Notes under the pieces: generated by a model
The model's database searches: none
Told to the model about the DNA's origin: nothing
Seen by the model: only the letters and a program-made list of their open reading frames with translations
NCBI GenBank assembly: GCA_947165615.1
Contig: CAMVBD010000101.1
Location: forward strand, 1-6,009
DNA: 6,009 nucleotides
Direction of reading: 5' to 3'
From: an uncultured Clostridia bacterium
Lineage (GTDB): Bacteria; Bacillota; Clostridia; Oscillospirales; Acutalibacteraceae
Shown here: piece by piece, positions 1-5,675 of the stretch
Position numbering within the stretch: position 1 is the first letter of the stretch
Layout: each line of letters starts with the position of its first letter
Program-made: the position numbers and the translations under genes

Positions 1-2
1 CT

Positions 3-68
3 CTTTATCAGGTCCTTCACTACCGTTCATTATTCAGTTTTGAGGGTGCATCGAAGATAAAAGACTAA
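3..68 (+). CDS. Possible 3' end of an upstream gene (partial, unidentified)
   Basis: An open frame runs in from the left edge and stops at TAA 66-68, encoding about 21 residues that end in FEGASKIKD. It is favoured because its stop codon lies at the foot of the terminator hairpin at 66-88, the same arrangement seen for the SCP2-like gene at 2984. The other two + frames also stop nearby, at 58-60 and 41-43, so the choice of frame is not secure. The fragment is too short to assign a family. What is better supported is that some + strand transcript ends here, because the terminator is oriented that way. Confidence 0.25.
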   Translation, partial: LYQVLHYRSLFSFEGASKIKD

Positions 69-95
69 AGCGTCTGATTGACGCTTTATTTTTTT
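66..95 (+). terminator. Intrinsic terminator of the upstream + strand gene
   Basis: A 9-bp stem (66-74 paired with 80-88, TAAAGCGTC / GACGCTTTA) with a 5-nt loop is followed at once by seven T residues (89-95). This is a classical rho-independent terminator reading rightwards. It separates an upstream gene from the PBP promoter at 180-208. Confidence 0.85.
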
Positions 96-179
96 GTCTG
101 GAAGTCCATTCCACGCCTTCCTTCGACAGTTTTCATTTGAAATATCATAAATCTGTAATATAAATTTGCGCGGAAACTA

Positions 180-208
180 TATACAAATTTAAGAAATCGT
201 GCTATAAT
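180..208 (+). promoter_or_regulatory. Housekeeping sigma-A type promoter for the PBP-ruvX unit
   Basis: A perfect -10 hexamer TATAAT lies at 203-208 and is preceded by TGC, giving an extended -10 (TGnTATAAT). A -35 hexamer TATACA (four of six consensus bases) lies at 180-185 with exactly 17 nt between. The region upstream (about 136-180) is AT-rich and could act as an UP element. The expected transcription start near 214-216 leaves a leader of about 50 nt before the ATG at 267. That makes an ATG at 219 an unlikely start. Confidence 0.75.
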
Positions 209-253
209 AACTCCGTATATGGCTGAGGATGCCATACCGGATACCATAATCTG

Positions 254-260
254 TAAGGAG
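254..260 (+). promoter_or_regulatory. Ribosome binding site that fixes the PBP start
   Basis: TAAGGAG is followed by 6 nt and ATG 267. No comparable site precedes the in-frame ATG at 219, which sits almost at the predicted transcription start. Confidence 0.85.
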
Positions 261-266
261 TTTGTC

Positions 267-2534
267 ATGACGAATTCTGATCGTTCATCGACTTCGGTCC
301 AGCCGAAGAAAAAGAAGAAAAAAGTCAAGAAGACGGGCGGCGTTCGCGGCGTCTTTACCTTGCTTTTTACGATTTTCCTTGTCTTAATGATGATCGGACT
401 GCTGACGGCGACCAGCGTTGCGTTGACGGTTTTTGTGGATCTTGGTTTGATCGAATCCAAGAATTCCAAAACGGTTGACCAGGAGGTCGCAAGCGTTGAT
501 TATTTGGATCTCGATATGTATCTGAATAATCAGGAAAAGACGACGATCATCTATAAGTATAACGCAGACGGAGATCTTGTCGAGGATACGCGTCTGCACG
601 GCAGCGAAAACCGGCTGATCGCGTCGATCGGGGAGATTCCGAAGTATACGCAGCAGGCCGTTATCGCGCTTGAGGACGAACGTTTTTACGATCACAGAGG
701 CGTGGACTGGATCGGTACCATACGCTCGCTTGTAGTGGATATCGTCGGCGGCGAACTGCAGGGCGGTTCCACAATCACGCAGCAGCTTATCAAAAACCTG
801 ACCGGTGAAAACAAGCGCACCGTCATCCGCAAATACCGCGAGATCAAGAGCGCCCTTGCGCTTGAGCGGCACTTTACGAAGAGTCAGATCCTGGAAGCGT
901 ATTTGAATACCATTTATCTCGACCAGGGCTGCTACGGGATCAAGACCGGCGCCGAGTATTATTTCGGCAAAGACGTGTCGGAACTCACCTTAATGGAGAG
1001 CGCCATTCTTGTATCCATTACAAACGCCCCCCGAAAATTTGACCCGATCATAAATCCCGAAAACAACCGGGACCGTGCCGAATGGTGCCTGACAAAAATG
1101 GTTGAACTCGGCATGATCAGCGAGGAAGAGCAGCGCAAGGCGCTGGATGAAGACGTCCAGTTCGTCGGAAAACTGACGAAAAAAGACAAAGACGCCGAAG
1201 ACGACAGTGAGGTTTCCGAGACCACGGACGAGTATCAGAGTTGGTATACGGACCTTACCATCGAGACCGTGATCGACGATCTGGCTACCACCTATCCGAT
1301 CACGAGAGATCAGGCTTGGCGTATGGTGTATTTCGGCGGCTTGCAGATCTATTCCGCCGTAGATGATGAGATCCAGCATAAGATGGAATCCATTTACTAT
1401 AACCGCAAAGGTCTGCCGGACGAGGATCCCGACGACGATAACCCCCTGCAGGCGGCGGGCGTCGTAATGGACTATGAAGGCCGGATCCTCGGCATTACCG
1501 GCGCGCTCGACAAAAAGATCGGCAACCGTCTGCTGAGTTACGCTACCGACGATCCCCGAAATCCCGGTTCCTCCATTAAGCCTTTGAGCTGTTACGCGCC
1601 CGCCATCGACGGCAAGTTCTTCCAGTGGTCCTCTTATTTGCCGAACTGGGGCATCGAGGTCCCGTGGGCCAGCGCCACCTACGGCGTATGGCCGTCCAAC
1701 TACGGCGGAAACTACGGCGATCCAGGCGACTCCCGCAATCTTGCGGAAGCCATCGCGCCCTCGCTCAATACGATCCCTGCCCGTATTATTCAGCGCATCG
1801 GCGTCAACTATTCCTTCTCGTATCTGCGCGACCACTTCCACCTGTCGTCCCTGCTTCCTGCGGATGAAGGCTATGCCGCGCTTGCGATCGGTGAATTCAC
1901 CGACGGCGTCACACCGCTCGATATGTGCGCAGCCTATGCGGTGTTCGGCAACGGCGGCAACTACTTTAAGCCCTATTGCTATTATGAGGTGCTGGACGCG
2001 GACGGAAACGTCCTGTTAAAGCCCGACCACACCGGCATGAAAGCCATTGAGGAGGGCACAGCGGACGTCATGCTCCCCATGCTGCAGTGTCCGGTATACT
2101 GGACCAGCGCTACGGTATACCCCCTCCAGGTCGACGACTTTACGACCTACGGAAAATCCGGTACGTCCTCCAAAAACTACGACAAATGGGTCTGCGGCGG
2201 CACGCCGTATTATGTGTGCGCCTCCTGGACCGGCTTTAAGTACAATCAGGAGATCACATCCTATTACGGCAGAAATCCCGCCGGCACGCTGTTTAAGGAA
2301 GTCATGGACTCCATTCACGAGGACCTTCCGGAGAAGGAATTTGAACGGTCGTCTGAAGCGGTCGCAAGAACGTTCTGCGAACTGTCCGGCGATCTTGCCA
2401 GCGAGTCCTGCGCATATACGGCGACCGGCTGGTACCGGATCGACGATCTGCCCGACGTCTGCGTTTCCTGCCGGATGTCCAGCGAGCAGCCGTCCGGCAA
2501 CAGCGGTTCCCCCGACAATCCCGTTTTCCACTGA
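267..2534 (+). CDS. Class A penicillin-binding protein (bifunctional glycosyltransferase/transpeptidase, PBP1A-like)
   Basis: This membrane-bound enzyme polymerises lipid II into glycan strands and cross-links the stem peptides outside the membrane. The 755-residue product has a Lys-rich cytoplasmic tail (PKKKKKKVKK, about 13-22) and one membrane anchor (about 28-57). The GT51 glycosyltransferase domain (about 115-300) shows EDERFYDHRG with catalytic Glu136, GGSTITQQ at 166-173 and the second acidic residue Glu192 in KYREIKSALALER. An acidic linker (about 305-322) follows. The transpeptidase domain has SSIK (nucleophile Ser435, Lys438), SLN (499-501) and KSGT (630-633), where most relatives have KTGT. 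The tail carries four cysteines (704, 715, 732, 735) in a pattern loosely like other clostridial PBP1A C-termini. Length is normal for the family. The start at 267 is chosen by its ribosome site and promoter distance. It is the first gene of a unit with ruvX. The ponA/mrcA-type family is certain; the exact paralogue is not. Confidence 0.96.
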   Translation: MTNSDRSSTSVQPKKKKKKVKKTGGVRGVFTLLFTIFLVLMMIGLLTATSVALTVFVDLGLIESKNSKTVDQEVASVDYLDLDMYLNNQEKTTIIYKYNADGDLVEDTRLHGSENRLIASIGEIPKYTQQAVIALEDERFYDHRGVDWIGTIRSLVVDIVGGELQGGSTITQQLIKNLTGENKRTVIRKYREIKSALALERHFTKSQILEAYLNTIYLDQGCYGIKTGAEYYFGKDVSELTLMESAILVSITNAPRKFDPIINPENNRDRAEWCLTKMVELGMISEEEQRKALDEDVQFVGKLTKKDKDAEDDSEVSETTDEYQSWYTDLTIETVIDDLATTYPITRDQAWRMVYFGGLQIYSAVDDEIQHKMESIYYNRKGLPDEDPDDDNPLQAAGVVMDYEGRILGITGALDKKIGNRLLSYATDDPRNPGSSIKPLSCYAPAIDGKFFQWSSYLPNWGIEVPWASATYGVWPSNYGGNYGDPGDSRNLAEAIAPSLNTIPARIIQRIGVNYSFSYLRDHFHLSSLLPADEGYAALAIGEFTDGVTPLDMCAAYAVFGNGGNYFKPYCYYEVLDADGNVLLKPDHTGMKAIEEGTADVMLPMLQCPVYWTSATVYPLQVDDFTTYGKSGTSSKNYDKWVCGGTPYYVCASWTGFKYNQEITSYYGRNPAGTLFKEVMDSIHEDLPEKEFERSSEAVARTFCELSGDLASESCAYTATGWYRIDDLPDVCVSCRMSSEQPSGNSGSPDNPVFH

Positions 2535-2535
2535 T

Positions 2536-2958
2536 ATGGTTATTCTGAGCGTGGACTACGGGGACGTCCGGACCGGCGTCGCCGTATGCGATAAAATGGA
2601 AATGCTGGCTTCCCCCGTGACCGTCGTTACCGAACGAAACGCCGAACGGCTGGCGCTTCGCCTTGCGGAGATCTGCCGGGAGAAAAAGGCGGAGCTGATC
2701 GTCCTGGGGCTTCCCAAAAATATGGACGGGAGCGAAGGCTTTCGCGCCGAAGCCGTCAAGGCGTTTCGGGAGATCCTGCAAACCGCGACCGGCCTGCCGG
2801 TGAAGCTCCGGGACGAGCGGCTGACGACGGTCTCCGCCCATACCTACCTCAGTATGAACGACGTGCGCGGCAAAAAACGCAAGGAGACCGTGGACGCCGT
2901 CTCGGCGGTGCTGATTTTGGAGGATTACCTCGGGTTTCGAAAAAGACAAAACACATAA
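2536..2958 (+). CDS. ruvX: RuvX/YqgF family RNase H-fold protein (putative Holliday junction resolvase / pre-16S rRNA nuclease)
   Basis: The 140-residue protein matches the YqgF/RuvX family in length and motifs: LSVDYGDVRTGVAV at the N-terminus with catalytic-type Asp7, GLPKNMDGSEG at 58-68, DERLTTVSA at 93-101, and KETVDAVSAVLILEDYL near the end with Asp120. The family is known for processing the 16S rRNA 5' end and has also been proposed to resolve Holliday junctions; it acts in the cytoplasm. The ATG lies one nucleotide after the PBP stop (TGATATG) and has no visible Shine-Dalgarno site, so translation probably depends on termination-reinitiation from the PBP gene. The open frame continues upstream through the PBP gene, but that part resembles nothing and is an overlap shadow. 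The gene ends just before the terminator at 2961. Confidence 0.95.
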   Translation: MVILSVDYGDVRTGVAVCDKMEMLASPVTVVTERNAERLALRLAEICREKKAELIVLGLPKNMDGSEGFRAEAVKAFREILQTATGLPVKLRDERLTTVSAHTYLSMNDVRGKKRKETVDAVSAVLILEDYLGFRKRQNT

Positions 2959-2960
2959 AT

Positions 2961-2990
2961 AAAAAGCGTGCGCGGCACGCTTTTTATTTT
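2961..2990. terminator. Bidirectional intrinsic terminator between convergent genes
   Basis: A perfect 11-bp inverted repeat (2961-2971 with 2975-2985, AAAAAGCGTGC / GCACGCTTTTT) encloses a 3-nt loop. Rightward transcripts (PBP-ruvX) meet a T-rich tract at 2981-2990. Leftward transcripts (SCP2-like gene) also end in a T-rich run because the left arm starts with five A residues, with more A-rich sequence to its left. The TAA stop of the leftward gene (2986-2984) overlaps the right arm. Confidence 0.9.
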
Positions 2991-3349
2991 TCGGGAGACG
3001 CCTTCCGTTTTCCACGCTTCTGCTTTTTCATGGCGTTGACGAGCGCCAAGGCGGCGGTCACGTCCCCCTCGGCGTCCAGTTCTCCGTCCATGAAGGCGGC
3101 GACGGCGCTTTTTTCGTTGACAAGGATTTTGTCGAGCAGGTCCGAAGACAGGCTGATCTTTACGGTGTGATCCCGATAATCGTAGGGCTCGACGTCCAAC
3201 CGATCGCCGGTCTTTTTGATATAGAACGTTCCGCCGCAGTCGGGGTCGGTCAGCGTGATTTCGGCGGCAAAATCCTCCTTCACGTCATCAAACGACGTGG
3301 TTTTGAGATACGCCTCTTTGAGTTCCTGAAATTTTTCCGAAAAAGTCAT
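2984..3349 (-). CDS. SCP2 sterol-binding domain-like protein
   Basis: This 121-residue cytoplasmic protein has no signal peptide or membrane helix. It has the pattern of a stand-alone SCP2 domain: FAAEITL at about 27-33, GGTFYIKKTGDRLDVEPYDY at 39-58, a middle segment VKISLSSDLLDKIL, then AAFMDGELDAEGDVTAALALV at about 84-104. SCP2 domains bind lipids or other hydrophobic ligands in a tunnel; the ligand of short bacterial members is generally unknown. The C-terminus is a basic tail (KKQKRGKRK, 108-116). ATG 3349 is chosen because GGAGG at 3360-3356 is 6 nt upstream, whereas the alternative in-frame GTG at 3355 would touch the ribosome site. The gene follows the serpin gene on the same strand by 63 nt and may be co-transcribed, but its ribosome site is buried in a hairpin (3350-3386). 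Confidence 0.85.
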   Translation of the reverse strand: MTFSEKFQELKEAYLKTTSFDDVKEDFAAEITLTDPDCGGTFYIKKTGDRLDVEPYDYRDHTVKISLSSDLLDKILVNEKSAVAAFMDGELDAEGDVTAALALVNAMKKQKRGKRKASPEK

Positions 3350-3386
3350 GGGCACCCTCCGTATTGTTGATACGGTTAGGGTGCCC
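3350..3386 (-). promoter_or_regulatory. Long hairpin sequestering the ribosome binding site of the SCP2-like gene
   Basis: The arms 3350-3358 (GGGCACCCT) and 3378-3386 (AGGGTGCCC) pair over 9 bp. The stem continues with CCGTAT (3359-3364) and ATACGG (3370-3375) over 6 bp, interrupted only by a 2-nt bulge (3376-3377), with a 5-nt loop. In the minus-strand RNA the GGAGG (3360-3356) falls within the 3' arm, and the hairpin ends at the base just before ATG 3349. A run of five U follows within the first codons. The structure could block translation from read-through serpin mRNA, act as a weak attenuator, or be a DNA operator. The pairing is read directly; the function is inferred. Confidence 0.6.
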
Positions 3387-3412
3387 GATCCGGTTGCGTT
3401 TATTCTGTTTCT

Positions 3413-5029
3413 TTACGGATTCGATACGATGCCGGCAAAAATCGGCGTACTTTCGGAAAGAATAAAAAAGAGGAAAGGATGGTCCAGTTTCAGCGTCTTG
3501 CAATGGATTACGCGACCGGTGGTGAAGACGTTGGCCTGTGTAAAAGCCGCGCCGGTCACACCGTTTTTATCGACCGAAACACGGGCGGTGTGTGTCGCTT
3601 CCTTCAGGTAGATCCCATCTTCGTTTTCAAACAGCGTACCGAAGTCGGCTTTTGCGGGATCGAATGCGTCTGACACGCCGAGAAAGGATAGCCCATCCCG
3701 CAGGTCGATTTCAGATGTGACGTCGAATTCCGGCAGGGAAATGTTCAAACCGAGGGAGGCGTTTATCTGCTCAAGGAAAGCCATTTTGGTGATCCGACTG
3801 TTTGCGCGCAGCGCGAAGTCCGCCGTGCCGTCTTGAAGCAGGGAGACGGGAGCGCCGCCGTTTTTCGGCAAAAGGAAAACCATATCATCGCCGTTGATCA
3901 GCGGCAGTACGCCGATTTCGGCAGTATCCGTTTCATAGTATACCCCCTGCATTTCTTCGGCGTGCAGGAATTTTGTCTCGCATTCCCCTGAAGGGGTGTA
4001 AAAGGGCGCGGTAAAGGAAGCGGACCCGTCAAAGGGCATCTGCCACTGTGTTTTGTAGTAGAGAGTGGTAATCAGAGACAGGAGCGTGCCCGCTTCAAGT
4101 TCGGTTTCCCGCACGGCGTCTGGCAGCATTTCGCCGGTATAAAGATCCAGCCAGCGGCGAAGGGCTTCGTTTAGTCCGGAACTTCCCATTTCCCCCTGAA
4201 AAACGGAGGCGTGAATGCTGTCTTTTAATTTGTCAAGCGCCTCTTCCCGGATCTCGGCGTCTTCCGATACCCAAAGGGAGGCCGCCGGTACGGCTGCGGA
4301 ATCAGAGCTCGGGTCGATCTTGAATAGCCGGATCCATTCGAGATCCGCCTGTTTTTCGACTTCGGAAATCGATTCGGCGTTCAGCAGCCGCATGATCTGC
4401 GCTCTTGTTTCCCCGTCTGTGCCGACAGCGAGCGCGGACAGCGCCGTATAGAGGTTTACCGGCGAGATCACGCCGTCCGTCTCCGTCAGAAAGGCCCAAC
4501 AGAGCGAAAGGAACAGATCGGTTTTGTCTGCCGGGGTCGCATCTCCGGCTTTTTGCGCCTCCAGGAGCGAAAGGTTAATGTGCGGGGTGTAACCGTAATG
4601 CTCGTCGCCGAAATCCCGCTTCAGGATCGTAGGGTATACGGTCAAGCGTCTTGCGTAAGCGTTCGCGAGATCCGTCGGATAGGCGTTGTAGGGCGCGGCG
4701 GCGTCCGTTTCCAGATATTTGACGTCGGCAGCCGGCTCGGTTGTATCGGTTTCGTCCGGAAAGGATACTGCCGGTGGGGCAGCGACTTGCGATTCCGCAG
4801 GGGATGAGACGGCTCCGGAGGGAAGCGCGATCGCGGTATCGTTTGTTTTGTTTCGGATTGTGAATCCCAGAATCAGCAGGATTACAGCGGCGATCAGCGC
4901 CGCGGCGATCGGCAAAACCCGTCTGATCGGACGAATCTTTGCGATTGCCGTCTGTTCCGGCAGCGCTTCCTCCAACAGGTCCTCCCCGATCCCGTTCAGC
5001 GATTCGCTCAAAGGATAATTCTTTTTCAT
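3413..5029 (-). CDS. Membrane-anchored serpin, probable partner (putative anti-sigma) of the adjacent ECF sigma factor
   Basis: The 538-residue product has a short cytoplasmic N-terminus (1-37, with LNGIGEDLLEEA), a transmembrane helix (about 38-58) preceded by K31, R33, R36 and R37, predicting N-in/C-out topology, and a Pro/Ala/Ser/Thr-rich spacer (about 60-105). The serpin fold follows: ISPVNLYTALSALAVGTDGET (from 188), TLYYKTQWQMPFDG (322-335), LPEFDVTSEIDL (432-443), LGVSDAFDPAKADF (450-463), the reactive-loop hinge VDKNGVTGAAFT (486-497) and DHPFLFFILSESTPIFAGIVSNP (516-538). Serpins are suicide inhibitors of serine or cysteine proteases. With Gly490 as P15, P1 is about Thr504, or Arg506 if the loop is longer. 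ATG 5029 overlaps the sigma stop codon by four bases (ATGA), and AGGAGG (5045-5040) lies 10 nt upstream. Serpin identity is firm; protease target and sigma control are inferred. Confidence 0.93.
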   Translation of the reverse strand: MKKNYPLSESLNGIGEDLLEEALPEQTAIAKIRPIRRVLPIAAALIAAVILLILGFTIRNKTNDTAIALPSGAVSSPAESQVAAPPAVSFPDETDTTEPAADVKYLETDAAAPYNAYPTDLANAYARRLTVYPTILKRDFGDEHYGYTPHINLSLLEAQKAGDATPADKTDLFLSLCWAFLTETDGVISPVNLYTALSALAVGTDGETRAQIMRLLNAESISEVEKQADLEWIRLFKIDPSSDSAAVPAASLWVSEDAEIREEALDKLKDSIHASVFQGEMGSSGLNEALRRWLDLYTGEMLPDAVRETELEAGTLLSLITTLYYKTQWQMPFDGSASFTAPFYTPSGECETKFLHAEEMQGVYYETDTAEIGVLPLINGDDMVFLLPKNGGAPVSLLQDGTADFALRANSRITKMAFLEQINASLGLNISLPEFDVTSEIDLRDGLSFLGVSDAFDPAKADFGTLFENEDGIYLKEATHTARVSVDKNGVTGAAFTQANVFTTGRVIHCKTLKLDHPFLFFILSESTPIFAGIVSNP

Positions 5030-5586
5030 AGGTCAAAGCCCTCCTTTGTCAGATGGTCCTTCAGGGAAAGCCGCAGCCTGCGCAGCCGCGTTTTGACGGT
5101 ACCGGCGCTTTGCCGCCGGTTTTTCGCAAGTTCAAAAACCGACAGCCCGTAATAATACCGCTGCAAAAACAAAATGCGGTCCTCCTTGTTCGCGGCGCGC
5201 AGAAACGCATCGATACAAGCCGCAAGGGCTTCGGTTTCGATTAGTCGCTGGGGATCGAACGAATCCGGCAAACAGGCTTCCAGTTCGGTCAGGGACGTCG
5301 GTTTTTCTTTCCCGCCGCGCTTTAGGGCGGTCTGCTCCCGCAATCTGTCCACCGCAAGGTTCCGAACGATCCGGCAGACGTAAGCGCCAAGGCTTTTCGG
5401 CTGCACGGGCGGCACCGAATCCCACAAACGCTTCAGCGCATCGTTTACGATTTCCTCCGCGTCCTCTTCGCTCGAAAGCAGATCGAATGCAATTTTCCGC
5501 ATGAGCGGGCCGTAGCGTTCCGTCGTCCTCGCAAGGGCCGATTCTTTCCGGTCACTGAGCAGCGTCAGGATCTCTGCGTCCTCCAA
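5026..5586 (-). CDS. ECF-type RNA polymerase sigma factor (sigma-70 family)
   Basis: From the TTG start the product has 186 residues with only sigma regions 2 and 4, the hallmark of extracytoplasmic function sigma factors. Region 2 (about 15-85) contains DAEEIVNDALKRLWDS and AYVCRIVRNLAVDRLRE, the core-binding and -10-recognition helices. After a linker comes region 4 (about 125-182), with LQRYYYGLSVFELAKNRR and the helix-turn-helix SAGTVKTRLRRLRLSLKDHL for -35 recognition. It would direct RNA polymerase to a small regulon, often including its own operon. TTG 5586 is preferred because AGGAGG (5601-5596) lies 9 nt upstream. The frame could begin at GTG 5625, but no ribosome site precedes that codon, and CTG 5589 is also possible. 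The stop overlaps the serpin ATG, so the two proteins are expected to be made together. Confidence 0.94.
   Translation of the reverse strand: MEDAEILTLLSDRKESALARTTERYGPLMRKIAFDLLSSEEDAEEIVNDALKRLWDSVPPVQPKSLGAYVCRIVRNLAVDRLREQTALKRGGKEKPTSLTELEACLPDSFDPQRLIETEALAACIDAFLRAANKEDRILFLQRYYYGLSVFELAKNRRQSAGTVKTRLRRLRLSLKDHLTKEGFDL
5040..5045 (-). promoter_or_regulatory. Ribosome binding site of the serpin gene, inside the sigma gene
   Basis: AGGAGG in the last codons of the sigma gene lies 10 nt before ATG 5029. The serpin can thus be both independently initiated and coupled through the ATGA overlap. Confidence 0.75.
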
Positions 5587-5595
5587 CAGGCTTTC

Positions 5596-5601
5596 CCTCC
5601 T
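5596..5601 (-). promoter_or_regulatory. Ribosome binding site that fixes the sigma factor start
   Basis: AGGAGG sits 9 nt before TTG 5586 (6 nt before CTG 5589). It lies downstream of the GTG at 5625, so a GTG start would place this strong site within the coding region without use. Confidence 0.7.
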
Positions 5602-5632
5602 TTTTGCGTTTTGAAGGTCCTTCACCTATAAA

Positions 5633-5656
5633 GACGAAAAAACCGGTCGCCCGGTT
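5633..5656 (-). promoter_or_regulatory. Candidate ECF-type promoter for the sigma-serpin operon
   Basis: On the minus strand AACC (5656-5653) is followed by a 16-nt spacer and CGTC (5636-5633). This resembles the common ECF promoter layout of an AAC-core -35 and a CGTC -10 about 16-17 nt apart, as expected if the sigma factor drives its own operon. The predicted start, near 5626, would leave a leader of about 40 nt before TTG 5586. The motif is short and overlaps the terminator of the upstream gene, so it could be coincidence. Confidence 0.3.
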
Positions 5657-5658
5657 TT
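5637..5658 (-). terminator. Intrinsic terminator of the UPF0210/DUF711 gene
   Basis: An 8-bp stem (5651-5658 with 5639-5646, AAAACCGG / CCGGTTTT on the minus strand) with a 4-nt loop ends in a run of six T (5642-5637). It lies 17 nt past the stop codon at 5676 and separates that gene from the sigma-serpin operon. Confidence 0.8.
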
Positions 5659-5675
5659 AAACGTTTTGTTTTTTT

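Noticed and set aside
10..20. An 11-base sequence (AGGTCCTTCAC) repeated at 5615-5625 ahead of the sigma gene
   Set aside because: In 6 kb a few shared 11-mers are expected by chance, and nothing else around the two copies matches. It was considered as a shared operator or a second sigma gene start at the left edge, without further support.
172..201. ECF-like promoter ahead of the PBP gene (GGAAAC and CGTG)
   Set aside because: The spacing is about 20 nt, too long for ECF promoters, the second box is not CGTC, and a good extended -10 housekeeping promoter overlaps the same stretch.
219..266. Sixteen extra N-terminal residues on the PBP from ATG 219
   Set aside because: That ATG lies within a few bases of the predicted transcription start, has no ribosome site, and precedes a strong site placed for ATG 267.
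86..469. Minus-strand reading frame covering the PBP promoter and start
   Set aside because: It spans a clear + strand promoter, ribosome site and membrane-anchor coding region, and its product contains a run of phenylalanines that is simply the complement of the PBP lysine tail.
990..1841. Long antisense reading frame (283 codons) inside the PBP gene
   Set aside because: It overlaps the glycosyltransferase and transpeptidase domains of an unambiguous gene, has no ribosome site, and its translation shows no recognisable motif. It is a by-product of the codon bias of the sense gene.
2047..2535. N-terminal extension of the ruvX frame back into the PBP gene (about 163 extra codons)
   Set aside because: RuvX proteins are about 140 residues and begin with the motif found right after ATG 2536. 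The upstream part is a low-complexity Pro/Arg/Thr-rich frame-shifted reading of the PBP sequence.
2302..3015. Antisense reading frame of 237 codons across ruvX and the PBP 3' end
   Set aside because: It runs through a strong bidirectional terminator, opposes two well-supported genes and has no family resemblance.
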